The translations under genes were made by a program, and so were the position numbers. From assembly GCF_000019525.1 (NCBI RefSeq), contig NC_010506.1, forward strand, positions 3,348,001 through 3,412,000: a stretch of 64,000 nt of DNA. Reading direction: 5' to 3'. This document shows, piece after piece, positions 19,455-27,846 of this stretch; the stretch's first letter is position 1, and each line of letters starts with the position of its first letter. The DNA is from Shewanella woodyi ATCC 51908 (lineage in GTDB: Bacteria; Pseudomonadota; Gammaproteobacteria; Enterobacterales; Shewanellaceae). Under the pieces are notes generated by a model. It saw only the letters and a program-made list of their open reading frames with translations, was not told the origin of the DNA and did not search any database.

Positions 19455-21128
19455 ATGTGTTCAATTTTCGCCATTTTAGATATTAAATCCGACTCAAGCC
19501 CACTGCGCCAAGTTGCTCTGGAGATGTCTAAGCTAATGCGCCATCGCGGTCCAGACTGGTCTGGAATTTACAGCTGCGACAGAGCAATCCTTGCCCATGA
19601 ACGTTTAGCTATCGTAGACATAGAACATGGTGCCCAACCTCTGCTAAGTGAAGATGAGAGCATCATACTGGCGGTCAATGGTGAGATTTATAACCACAAG
19701 GATCTCAAGGCTGAACTCGGCGATAAATACAGCTATCAAACCAACTCTGATTGTGAAGTTATCTTAGCTTTATACCAAGAGTACGGTACTGAATTTCTAG
19801 ACAAGCTAAACGGGATTTTTGCATTCGTTCTCTATGATAAAAATAAAGATAGCTACCTGATTGGTCGTGATCATATGGGGATCATCCCACTTTACTCAGG
19901 TCTTGATACTGAGGGGAACTTCTATATTGCTTCTGAGATGAAAGCCTTGATGCCCGTTTGTAAAACCATTGAAGAGTTCAAACCTGGTCACTACATTAGC
20001 AGCAGCGAAGGTGAGTCTGGCGTCTATACTCACTATTACCAACGCGATTGGAAAGAGTTCGACGCAGTAAAAGATAACCCTGCCAGTGTCGATGAGCTAA
20101 GAGAAGCACTGGAAGCGTCAGTTAAACGTCAACTAATGTCCGATGTACCCTATGGTGTACTACTCTCTGGCGGATTGGACTCTTCGGTTATCTCTGCGAT
20201 CACTCAGACATTTGCAAAACGTCGTATCGAAGATGATGATGAAAGCGGCGCTTGGTGGCCACAGCTTCACTCCTTTGCTGTTGGCCTTGAAGGCGCACCA
20301 GATCTTATCGCAGCACAAAAGGTAGCCGATGCAATAGGCACCATCCACCATGAGATCACTTTTACCTTCCAAGATGGCATCGATGCCATCAAAGATGTGA
20401 TTTATCACCTTGAAACCTATGACGTAACGACTATTCGTGCAGCCACACCTATGTACCTAATGGCAAGAAAGATTAAGGCCATGGGCATAAAAATGGTGCT
20501 ATCTGGAGAGGGAGCCGATGAGCTATTTGGCGGCTACCTCTATTTCCATAAAGCACCAAATGCACAAGCGTTTCACGAAGAGCTGGTCCGAAAACTCGAT
20601 AAGTTACATCTGTTCGATTGCCTTCGCGCCAATAAGGCGATGGCCGCCTGGGGATTAGAAGCCCGTGTTCCTTTTCTCGACAAAGAGTTTATGGATGTTG
20701 CGATGCGCATTAACCCTGAAGCTAAGATGTCTAAAGATGGCAAGATTGAGAAACATATTCTGCGCCAAGCGTTTGAGCATAAGTTGCCTCAAGAGGTTGC
20801 ATGGCGTCAGAAAGAGCAGTTCAGTGATGGAGTTGGCTACTCTTGGATAGATGGCTTGAAAGACTTAGCTGCTGATAAAGTTGACGATCTCAAACTCGCC
20901 AATGCCAAGTTCAGGTTCCCCTACAACACGCCAGAGACAAAGGAAGCTTACTATTATCGCTGCTTTTTTGAGGAACACTTCCCACTCGCCAGTGCAGCAG
21001 AGACAGTGCCTGGCGGAAAATCGGTAGCGTGCTCGACTCCAGAAGCACTCGCTTGGGATGAAAGTCTGCAGGGCATTATTGACCCATCGGGCCGCGCAGT
21101 TCAATCTGTTCATGAGAGTGCCTATTAA
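19455..21128 (+). CDS. asnB: Asparagine synthetase B (glutamine-hydrolysing)
   Basis: 557 residues from ATG 19455, chosen because it places the nucleophile Cys at position 2 (MCSIFAI) and has GGAG 9 bases upstream; an upstream in-frame codon would block the required N-terminal Cys. The class II glutaminase domain holds MRHRGPDWSG, AHERLAIVD, VNGEIYNH and SDCEVIL. The synthetase domain holds the PP-loop LLSGGLDSSV and LSGEGADELFGGYLY. It makes asparagine from aspartate, glutamine and ATP. Length and architecture match E. coli AsnB. Confidence 0.96.
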   Translation: MCSIFAILDIKSDSSPLRQVALEMSKLMRHRGPDWSGIYSCDRAILAHERLAIVDIEHGAQPLLSEDESIILAVNGEIYNHKDLKAELGDKYSYQTNSDCEVILALYQEYGTEFLDKLNGIFAFVLYDKNKDSYLIGRDHMGIIPLYSGLDTEGNFYIASEMKALMPVCKTIEEFKPGHYISSSEGESGVYTHYYQRDWKEFDAVKDNPASVDELREALEASVKRQLMSDVPYGVLLSGGLDSSVISAITQTFAKRRIEDDDESGAWWPQLHSFAVGLEGAPDLIAAQKVADAIGTIHHEITFTFQDGIDAIKDVIYHLETYDVTTIRAATPMYLMARKIKAMGIKMVLSGEGADELFGGYLYFHKAPNAQAFHEELVRKLDKLHLFDCLRANKAMAAWGLEARVPFLDKEFMDVAMRINPEAKMSKDGKIEKHILRQAFEHKLPQEVAWRQKEQFSDGVGYSWIDGLKDLAADKVDDLKLANAKFRFPYNTPETKEAYYYRCFFEEHFPLASAAETVPGGKSVACSTPEALAWDESLQGIIDPSGRAVQSVHESAY

Positions 21129-21134
21129 ATAATC

Positions 21135-21196
21135 ACTCAATAATAAGCAGTGATGATCTTAATCCTAGAGGGCTAGATTATCGCTGCTTGTTGAGT
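21135..21196. repeat. Nested inverted repeat between convergent asnB and GGDEF-EAL genes
   Basis: Outer arms ACTCAA...AAGCAG pair with CTGCTT.TTGAGT, and an inner TAATC/GATTA pair encloses about ten bases. It lies exactly between two convergent genes, so it probably acts as a transcription end or mRNA stabiliser. There is no T-run. Confidence 0.4.
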
Positions 21197-21218
21197 TTAA
21201 GAATCATAGTGAATGCGA

Positions 21219-23132
21219 TTATTTAGCGGGTAAAGAGATACAGCGCTGCATATGCAGGAAATCAATAACACTTAGAGGCTTGAAAAAATAGCTACCTTGA
21301 GCAAAATCACAATGATGATCTTGCAGGAAAACCAATTGACTATTGGTTTCAACCCCCTCCGCAATCACCTTAATCTCAAGCGAATGAGCAAGCTCGATAA
21401 TCGTCGACGCTATGTTTCTATGGGATGGGTCAATGTCTAATTCGGCAATAAAGGAACAATCAAGTTTAATCACATCAATCGGGAGCTGCTGTAGATATTT
21501 AAAACTTGAATAACCAGTACCAAAATCATCCAGACTAATTGTGATCCCCATATCATGGAGCTCAATCACCGTTTTTTTCGCCACCTCCATATTGAGTAAA
21601 AATACCACTTCAGTGATCTCAATCGTGATAAACGATGACATTTTGGGGTAAACACTTAAGATCTCTTTTAAATCTTCCATGAAACTTTGTGATAGGAAGT
21701 GCGATGGAGAGATGTTTATTGTCAATTTTTGTAATCGTTTTGCTGCCATCATTCGGTCAATCTGCTTAGCCACCAGTTCAATAGAGAGCTTGCCTAACCG
21801 AGTAATTAACCCACTATCCTCAGCTATCGAAATGAACTTTTCAGGAAGCAGTACCCCTTTATTTGTGTGCTTCCAACGGATCAAGGCTTCAGCAAAGGTC
21901 ACTTCACCATTTGACAGATCGATGATAGGTTGAAAGTGCATAAAAAACTCGTTTTCAGTGATCGCTTCACACAGTTCAGAGCTTAGTTCTGTTCGCTCCA
22001 TATTTTTATTAATATGCTCCTGCTCACAAAACTGAAAGCCACTGCCCATGTGTTTCTCCCCCTTAGCTTTATACATAGCGAGATCGGCATTAACCATCAA
22101 CTCATCACGTGTCATGCCGTACTCAGGGTAGAGTGCGATACCCATGCTTATTTTCGGGATAATTAAATTTTTCTGGTAATAGAAAGGTCTGGAGATGATT
22201 TCGAGTACTTGCTCACATTTTGTCACCACAGCTTGGCGATTAGCTATATTAGTTAACACAATAGAGAACTCATCTCCCCCCAACCTGGCAACGATGTCGC
22301 TCTCGCTGATATTCAACTTAAATTGATTAGCAATATGTTGCAGCAGATGATCACCAGCGCTGTGACCTAAAGTATCATTGACCTGTTTAAAGTCATTAAG
22401 ATCAATCAAAATAACCGCTAGATGGCTCTGTTCTTTATCGGCAAGAGAGAGTGCAATATCCAGCTTTTGATTGTATAAAACACGATTCGGCACCATAGTC
22501 AGATGATCATAATGAGCCATCTTCTCAACCAACTTGGAGTTCTCAACTCGCTCGTCGATGTCACTGAAAGAACCTGCAATACGAACTACTTCGCCCTTGT
22601 CGTTCCATACCGCTTGGCCGACAATCCAAAACCATTTATAGCGCCCTTCACTGGTCAGCACCCGGCATTCAAAATCAAAAGCTTTGCCATTTCTAAAGTG
22701 ATTTTTCAATACATGGAGTAGTGGCTTTTTGTCTTCATTATGGATAAAAGAGAGGTTTTTAAAACCAAATAGCAACTCCTCCCTGCTGTAGCCAAATAGT
22801 GCGATTAAACGATCACTAAAATACCAAGCATCCTCGTCAATATTCCTTTCCCAGACGCCAGCACTGGTCGCCCGCATGGCCAACTGAAACCTCTCCTTAG
22901 CATTCTTATGCGCTAAGCTCTCAAGCTCTGCATTAGTCTTGGCAATCTCAAGTTCACTAGTACGGGTTTTAACCATCTGATCAAGTTGCTCATTGATCTG
23001 CTGTAATTTCTGATTGGTGTTCCATAACTCCTTACTTTTTTCATTAAGGATCTGCTCCGCTTGCTGCCGAGCACGCTTCTCTCTGTCTATTCTTCGCAGA
23101 AAAACTTGTTCTCTGTCCTCAAGTGCACTCAT
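21219..23132 (-). CDS. H-NOX-associated bifunctional c-di-GMP enzyme (PAS-GGDEF-EAL)
   Basis: 637 residues, soluble. N-terminal coiled coil (about 10-80), PAS domain (about 80-195, MRATSAGVWERN and WFWIVGQAVW), GGDEF domain with active-site RLGGDEFSI (285-289) and DLNDFKQVNDTLGHSAGD, and an EAL domain with FAEALIRW (415-417), TIEITEVVFL and SLDDFGTGYSSF. Both catalytic centres look intact. It starts two bases after the H-NOX stop. In S. woodyi the equivalent pair is known: NO-bound H-NOX shifts the enzyme from cyclase to phosphodiesterase and reduces biofilm. The same role is inferred here. Confidence 0.93.
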   Translation of the reverse strand: MSALEDREQVFLRRIDREKRARQQAEQILNEKSKELWNTNQKLQQINEQLDQMVKTRTSELEIAKTNAELESLAHKNAKERFQLAMRATSAGVWERNIDEDAWYFSDRLIALFGYSREELLFGFKNLSFIHNEDKKPLLHVLKNHFRNGKAFDFECRVLTSEGRYKWFWIVGQAVWNDKGEVVRIAGSFSDIDERVENSKLVEKMAHYDHLTMVPNRVLYNQKLDIALSLADKEQSHLAVILIDLNDFKQVNDTLGHSAGDHLLQHIANQFKLNISESDIVARLGGDEFSIVLTNIANRQAVVTKCEQVLEIISRPFYYQKNLIIPKISMGIALYPEYGMTRDELMVNADLAMYKAKGEKHMGSGFQFCEQEHINKNMERTELSSELCEAITENEFFMHFQPIIDLSNGEVTFAEALIRWKHTNKGVLLPEKFISIAEDSGLITRLGKLSIELVAKQIDRMMAAKRLQKLTINISPSHFLSQSFMEDLKEILSVYPKMSSFITIEITEVVFLLNMEVAKKTVIELHDMGITISLDDFGTGYSSFKYLQQLPIDVIKLDCSFIAELDIDPSHRNIASTIIELAHSLEIKVIAEGVETNSQLVFLQDHHCDFAQGSYFFKPLSVIDFLHMQRCISLPAK

Positions 23133-23134
23133 AA

Positions 23135-23683
23135 CTAACGAGGCGCTCGTGTAATATTAAAAATAACGTCGGTCTCGGAATCTTGAGTTTCCGGTGTCCG
23201 GCTAATAGTAAAGTCCTCTTTAAAATACTCTGCACAGCCATCGAGCAAGCCTTCAGCAAACGATGCAAATGGCCTTTTAGATTGATAATGCAGTCTAATG
23301 TCATTATCGCCTAAACGATCACAGGTAAATTTGGGTAATTCGGCTTGAGGATAAAGCTTATAAACCTCCACATGAATAAAGCTGTCTATTTTAGAAAGCA
23401 GATCGAAAGAGTCTTTCATCTCATTAGCAATTTCAGGGTGCCCCTCAATCAACTCCACAAACAGTTTTTTGCCAAATAACCTAACAAGCTCTGTCACAGG
23501 TACCGATGAAACCTCACTGAGCTTAACCACTAACTGAAGTAACTCTTGGTGATCATAACTGCCAACAGATGTATATATCCCTTCACTTTGTAACTCACAT
23601 GACTCAAGTAAAGTATCTAAGGTTTCATATCCGAACTCATCTTCAATCAACTCCATTAACCCTGTGAAAACCATGCCCATCAT
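23135..23683 (-). CDS. H-NOX heme nitric-oxide sensor
   Basis: 182 residues, full length for an H-NOX domain. It opens MMGMVFTGLMEL, the typical M-x-G start. The proximal heme ligand is H104 in SFIHVEVYKLYP, and the propionate-binding YxSxR motif is Y133-S135-R137 (HYQSKRPFA). It binds NO in a five-coordinate heme and signals to the adjoining c-di-GMP enzyme, with which it forms a two-gene operon two bases apart. No histidine kinase (HnoK) is next to it. AGGGG precedes the start closely. Confidence 0.94.
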   Translation of the reverse strand: MMGMVFTGLMELIEDEFGYETLDTLLESCELQSEGIYTSVGSYDHQELLQLVVKLSEVSSVPVTELVRLFGKKLFVELIEGHPEIANEMKDSFDLLSKIDSFIHVEVYKLYPQAELPKFTCDRLGDNDIRLHYQSKRPFASFAEGLLDGCAEYFKEDFTISRTPETQDSETDVIFNITRAPR

Positions 23684-23968
23684 AACATTAGCCCCTGTTT
23701 TAATAAGTAAAACACCTCTTTAATAGGCAAGGAGTACAACCAACATCCAACCCTTAACCCAAAAAAAATCGCAAGAGAGGTACAATATATAAAAAGTATA
23801 GTCGCTAAGTAGGTTATCGCTTACTCAGATAAGCGAGTGACGATAAAGTGAAGTTTACATATCCCAGTAGATAACTAGGTGGATTTAATAGATAAGATAA
23901 GAGGTAAATTGATGTTAAAGGAGGACAGTAAGGCCTTTAACCCTACTTTACTCGTTGCGATTTGGAGC

Positions 23969-24075
23969 GGTAAAATGAAAGCGTCGTCCTAGATATGAAA
24001 GACGAGTTTAGAGGTAATCCCACCAAACTGCTTTACCTTCCCAAGCGACGCCTCCAATGAGTTTCATTTTATACC
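23969..24075. repeat. Structured inverted repeat next to IS200-like copy 2
   Basis: Arms GGTAAAATGAAA (23969-23980) and TTTCATTTTATACC (24062-24075), with an inner pair GCGTCG (23981-23986)/CGACGC (24046-24051) and further internal pairs (GTCGTC/GACGAG). It lies in an otherwise gene-free stretch of about 400 bases (23684-24081) and could be a MITE remnant or a structured RNA. Tiny frames inside (about 19-26 codons) are not credible genes. Confidence 0.4.
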
Positions 24076-24081
24076 AAGATA

Positions 24082-24695
24082 AGTAAAGAATCCACCTTCT
24101 GAAGAAGGTGGCTTTGTATTAGCCCCCTAAAAGGGGGCGTTATCTACTTCAAATCTAATTGCGGCTGCTCCTGTTTTTCAACCTTTTCTTGATGCTTTAC
24201 ATATCTTCGAATCACTTCCTCATTAATCCCCACTGTGTCAACAAAGTAACCTCTTTGCCAAAAGTGATTTCCCCATAGCTTATTTTTCCGAAGATACGGA
24301 TACTTGCTAAACATTTTCAAAGCAATTTTACCTTTTAAAGCACCCATCAACTTTGAAATCGATAGCTTCGGAGGAACTTTGATAACCAGATGTACATGGT
24401 CTATTTGTACATTCAACTCTACAACCACACACCCTAACTGCTCACTATAGACATGAATACATCGGTAAACATCTTTTCCTAACTTATTCTTTAAAATCCT
24501 AAACCTATACTTAGGTGTCCAAACTATGTGATATTGACATCGCCAATACACATGCGATGCTTTCTCATATCTACTCATGTTTTTTATCCTCTATTACTTC
24601 GCTAAAAGTTAGAGTTCAATTAACATGAGTAGATATTCAGGCAAAGCCTAATTGATGATAACCACCTACTGAAGTAGGTGGTTTAGGGCTGAAAA
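24082..24695 (-). mobile_element. IS200-like insertion sequence, copy 2 (614 bp)
   Basis: Same 614-base unit as copy 1, with a single base difference seen by eye (in tnpA). Both subterminal hairpins are present. The tnpA-start end abuts the T-tract of the DUF445 gene terminator (CTCCTTTTTTG then TTTTCAGCCC). The near-identity with copies 1 and 3 indicates recent spread. Confidence 0.88.
24144..24578 (-). CDS. tnpA: IS200-family Y1 HUH transposase TnpA, copy 2
   Basis: 144 residues, intact. HUH motif H61-V-H63 and catalytic Y126 are present. The only difference from copy 1 is K128 for R128, next to the catalytic helix. The function is single-strand cut-and-paste transposition of the 614-bp element and possibly of copy 3 in trans. 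Confidence 0.93.
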   Translation of the reverse strand: MSRYEKASHVYWRCQYHIVWTPKYRFRILKNKLGKDVYRCIHVYSEQLGCVVVELNVQIDHVHLVIKVPPKLSISKLMGALKGKIALKMFSKYPYLRKNKLWGNHFWQRGYFVDTVGINEEVIRRYVKHQEKVEKQEQPQLDLK

Positions 24696-24696
24696 C

Positions 24697-24721
24697 AAAA
24701 AAGGAGCCTATACTCCTTTTT
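24697..24721 (-). terminator. Terminator of the DUF445 gene, abutting IS200-like copy 2
   Basis: Stem AAAAGGAG/CTCCTTTT with a six-base loop, followed on the minus strand by further T (CTCCTTTTTTG). The IS element starts directly after it. Confidence 0.7.
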
Positions 24722-24733
24722 AGGCACTTAACA

Positions 24734-25438
24734 TTAAATATTTAACATGGCTGCAATTAAACCAATCACACCACCAAATACCCCGCCCCACACCACTAAC
24801 CAACCTAAGTGTTCACGGATCATCTCTTGAATAATGTCCTTCACCAATTCAGGCGTGAGCTCATCTAATCTTTGTGTGACTATTTCATTGACTTTAGTAC
24901 GCATATCGTCAAGAACATCGGGGCGTTCAAGCTCACTCTTAACCAAGTTAATAAAATCTTCACTCTGTGATATATCCACTAAAGAGAGCTTCATCTTTTC
25001 AATAAAAGGTTCTCTTAATGGCGTAATCGCCTCACTACCACCAAACATGGCCAACATACCGCCTAATGAGGATTGCTCAACAGTGGTTACCAGCGCATCA
25101 AACGCCGGGGCCAGATCGATCTTTTCAATAACAGGTTGCAGGTTAATATGCGACTCAACACCTTCAGCTGATAAAAAGCGATCAATATTCTCATCGGTAA
25201 AAAACTGCTTCATCATTAAGTTAGCGATCCCAGTCTTAAACTCTTCGAAGCGTGTCGGGATCACACCTGAGCCATACAAGCCAGGTATTTTCTCAAACAG
25301 CATATGTACTGCTAACCAGTTAGTCACTGCACCTGAGAGGGCAAATAAGCCAACACTAAAAATGATCGGCTGTGCCAACAGATACCCAGATACGACCAAA
25401 ATGGCCGCTATAAGATTAGTAATAACGCTCTTATTCAA
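24734..25438 (-). CDS. DUF445 family membrane protein
   Basis: 234 residues. Two N-terminal membrane segments (about 8-25 and 28-45, with GALTNWLAVHMLFE-like sequence SGAVTNWLAVHMLFEK typical of DUF445), a helical middle region with PTRFEEFKTGIANLMMKQFF and a C-terminal membrane helix (WLVVWGGVFGGVIGLIAAML). The biochemical role of DUF445 proteins is not known. It is transcribed alone toward IS200-like copy 2, which lies behind its terminator and leaves the gene intact. Confidence 0.8.
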   Translation of the reverse strand: MNKSVITNLIAAILVVSGYLLAQPIIFSVGLFALSGAVTNWLAVHMLFEKIPGLYGSGVIPTRFEEFKTGIANLMMKQFFTDENIDRFLSAEGVESHINLQPVIEKIDLAPAFDALVTTVEQSSLGGMLAMFGGSEAITPLREPFIEKMKLSLVDISQSEDFINLVKSELERPDVLDDMRTKVNEIVTQRLDELTPELVKDIIQEMIREHLGWLVVWGGVFGGVIGLIAAMLNI

Positions 25439-25544
25439 TCTCTTACTCCAACATTAAAAACTGAAAACAGCGCATGATATCATAAGGATCTCATCTTTCA
25501 TCAATACTGGAGGAGGAGGAGAAAGAGAATAAGTAAAGAGGATA

Positions 25545-25931
25545 TTAAATAAGCAGGAAGCCTTCGCCTTCGATGTTATCACGTCTTACGGCAACCACCT
25601 GAGCTTCATCGGCCAACTCTTTTGCTTTAGCCACTAAAGCTGTCGCGATCCCACTTCCTCGATAATCTTCAAGCACAAAAAGATCATCAAAATACCATAG
25701 AGGTTTAAGTAAAATTGTTGAATATGAAGGAAATAACTGAATAAAACCGACAGGAACATCGGATTTAAATGCTAAAAAGATCACTGAATCATTCTCAAAA
25801 AGCCTAGCTTGGATGAAGGCTTTGCAATCCTTAAGATTACTCTCCCTCCCCAAACACATGCGATACTCATCAAATAGAGTGGCTAGTGCGTTCAGGTCAT
25901 CATCTATTGCTATTCTTATGTACATTTTCAT
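25545..25931 (-). CDS. GNAT-family N-acetyltransferase, short
   Basis: 128 residues against a usual 145-160. The acetyl-CoA-binding signature is present: WYFDDLFVLEDYRGSGIATALVAKAKELA (R/Q-x-x-G-x-G/A type, residues about 82-110). The final strand and helix expected after it, normally with an N-x-x-A-x-x-x-Y-x-x-x-G-F motif, are missing; the protein ends DNIEGEGFLLI. It may be truncated or a frameshifted copy, or a compact family member. The acceptor substrate cannot be told. Confidence 0.7.
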   Translation of the reverse strand: MKMYIRIAIDDDLNALATLFDEYRMCLGRESNLKDCKAFIQARLFENDSVIFLAFKSDVPVGFIQLFPSYSTILLKPLWYFDDLFVLEDYRGSGIATALVAKAKELADEAQVVAVRRDNIEGEGFLLI

Positions 25932-26281
25932 TCCTTGAAATCAATTTTCCGTTTTAGCAACGATTATAAAGTTCAAACAGTTATAGGAGGGATAGTAACA
26001 ACTTTTCTATGAGTTACAAAACCTTAACTTAGATTTATTTTTACTATCATCAAAATAAATCTATCAAGGATGCTATTTTAATTCTTCAAAGCTGGACTAC
26101 ACTTTAACTCAGGCAGAGGCCATCAACATCGAACTTAAGTCTAAAAACAACCCAGTATTAGATTGGAGTCAATGAAAGGCCTAAGAGCTCAGATTGAAAT
26201 CACAACTCCGCTGAGCTGTAACGAAAGCATTTACCGTAACGCTATAGCCCATTCACACTATTTGTCGTTAAGGAGATAGAT
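25932..26281 (+). other. Intergenic stretch with a possible short gene remnant
   Basis: 350 bases between divergent genes. On the plus strand a frame without a start codon (about 26060-26175) reads with coding-like character (SKLDYTLTQAEAINIELKS) to a TGA. It has no ribosome-binding site and no family I recognise, so it is at best a remnant. The VOC gene's AGGAG lies at about 26271. Confidence 0.3.
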
Positions 26282-26668
26282 ATGCAGTCACCATATAGTA
26301 CCCCAGGAGCTTTAGGCTGGCATGAATTAACCTCTAACTCTTGTGAGGATGCATTTGGCTTCTATGGCAAAGTTTTTGGCTGGACATTTAAAACCATGCA
26401 GATGTCTCATGGCCCTTACCATATAATTGAAAATGAAGGTGTCGGCATAGGGGGAATCGCACCAAACCCCTGTCCGCAGCAGGAGAGTCATTGGACGGGA
26501 TATATCACGGTCGATGATGTTGATGAAGTTGCAATAAAAGCAAAGTCTTTAGGTGGAGAACTGCTCTATGGACCTGAAGACATTCCTGAAGTGGGTAGGC
26601 TTTGTTGGATAAAAGATCCCCAAGGCGCCATCATTGCAGCAATTACCTATGAAAAAACAGATGATTGA
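26282..26668 (+). CDS. VOC-superfamily (glyoxalase-like) protein
   Basis: 128 residues, two beta-alpha-beta-beta-beta modules. It contains GWHELTSNSCEDAFGFYGKVFGWTF-type sequence (residues 12-36, given in part), VGGIAP-like VGIGGIAP, WTGYITVDDVDEVA and IKDPQGAIIAAI, the usual layout of small VOC proteins. His and Glu positions that could bind metal (H14, E15) are present, but the substrate is unknown. AAGGAGATAGAT precedes the ATG. It converges on the ferredoxin-reductase gene with 9 bases between stops. Confidence 0.83.
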   Translation: MQSPYSTPGALGWHELTSNSCEDAFGFYGKVFGWTFKTMQMSHGPYHIIENEGVGIGGIAPNPCPQQESHWTGYITVDDVDEVAIKAKSLGGELLYGPEDIPEVGRLCWIKDPQGAIIAAITYEKTDD

Positions 26669-26677
26669 GAATGCGTA

Positions 26678-27697
26678 CTAGTTACCATCACGGGGAACCT
26701 TTCTCAGATCTTTATATTCATAAGAGAGCGCATGTATCCTATCAAGCGGCGTTCCATTTAAGAAAACAAGCTCCTGTCCTTTATTAACAAAGTTAGGCTC
26801 TCCACAAAGAAATACACGTTGTGGGGAGTCAGACAGTGTCTGGCTATCAAACTGATGAAAGCTCATCGCCACCTCAAATGGATCCCCTGTCTGTACCCTT
26901 GTCGAGCTCTTACCGCTTCCCATCTGCTCCACACAAGCTAGATAGGTCATATTTCGGTGCTCTAACATTAGCTTTAATAACTTACTATGGTGATAAAGAT
27001 CCGCTTCATTCTTAGCCCCGTGGTAGAGGTAGATCTCCCCTTTGTGCCCTTGGGAAAGCGCATCTCTTATTATTCCGTAAACAGGTCCAAGTCCCGTTCC
27101 GGTACCAATTAATATCAAGGTGTCATTTTTATACTCGCTCCTATAGCAACAATCCCCCCAAGGGCCTTGAATAAGCAAGCTTTCACCGACACTGGCATGA
27201 TTAAATAACCAATCACTGAACTGACCATTGTACTTTCTGCGAATATGCAGCTCTATCAGTTTGGAGTCAGGGTCGTTGGTTATGGAATAACTACGGGTCA
27301 GACCATCAAAACGACGCAAGTTAATATATTGACCCGCACTGTGACTCACCTCTTCGCTGGGTTCAACGAGGATCTTAACCACAGAGTCAGAGAGGTATTG
27401 CTTCTCATGTATATGGGCTGTAATAAACAAATTTTGTACTAAAATGGATTTAAGCTTAAGGTCCTGTGTCGGTTTACATTGGCATGCGCAGATATACGCA
27501 TCGGATTTAAGCTCACTGGTCAGCCCTCTTTGGGCGCCAGAGGGAATATCTCCACCGGTATGCTGTACCAAACAGGTTTTACACGCCCCTTTCCTACATG
27601 AGTAGTTCAAAGAGTGACCTTGGCGGATCAGCGCATCGAGAACGGTTTCGCCCTCCAGAGATTCAACACTTTGTTCATCAAAATAAAATCGAGTCAT
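26678..27697 (-). CDS. 2Fe-2S ferredoxin / FAD-NAD(P)H oxidoreductase fusion
   Basis: About 339 residues from ATG 27697 (an upstream in-frame codon at 27712 is possible). The N-terminal plant-type ferredoxin domain has CRKGACKTC plus a later Cys (ICACQC) as cluster ligands. The ferredoxin-reductase domain has the FAD motif RSYSITND, the NAD-phosphate loop LIGTGTGLGPVYG and a C-terminal CGEPNFV. It passes electrons from NAD(P)H through FAD to the cluster and on to a partner. This resembles oxygenase reductase components and CDP-6-deoxy-glucoseen-reductase-like proteins; no oxygenase is nearby, so its partner is unknown. Confidence 0.86.
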   Translation of the reverse strand: MTRFYFDEQSVESLEGETVLDALIRQGHSLNYSCRKGACKTCLVQHTGGDIPSGAQRGLTSELKSDAYICACQCKPTQDLKLKSILVQNLFITAHIHEKQYLSDSVVKILVEPSEEVSHSAGQYINLRRFDGLTRSYSITNDPDSKLIELHIRRKYNGQFSDWLFNHASVGESLLIQGPWGDCCYRSEYKNDTLILIGTGTGLGPVYGIIRDALSQGHKGEIYLYHGAKNEADLYHHSKLLKLMLEHRNMTYLACVEQMGSGKSSTRVQTGDPFEVAMSFHQFDSQTLSDSPQRVFLCGEPNFVNKGQELVFLNGTPLDRIHALSYEYKDLRKVPRDGN

Positions 27698-27846
27698 TTT
27701 CACTTCACCCAACCAAATGATTTGTTACATATATTTGCAGAAACAGAGAAAAAGACGAGTCTATCTAGTTGATAATGAGTGTTTATATTCTATCAAGTTA
27801 GGTAAAATACTCTCTCTTTAAATATCTCTATACGATAAAGGTAAGT

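Noticed and set aside
24008..24069. Minus-strand 19-codon frame starting MKLIGG, reminiscent of the start of aspartate racemases
   Set aside because: Too short, nothing similar continues after it, and it lies inside an inverted repeat that explains the sequence better.
26060..26175. Coding-like stretch (SKLDYTLTQAEAINIELKS) upstream of the VOC gene
   Set aside because: No start codon and no family match; too short to call a pseudogene. Mentioned only as a possible remnant.
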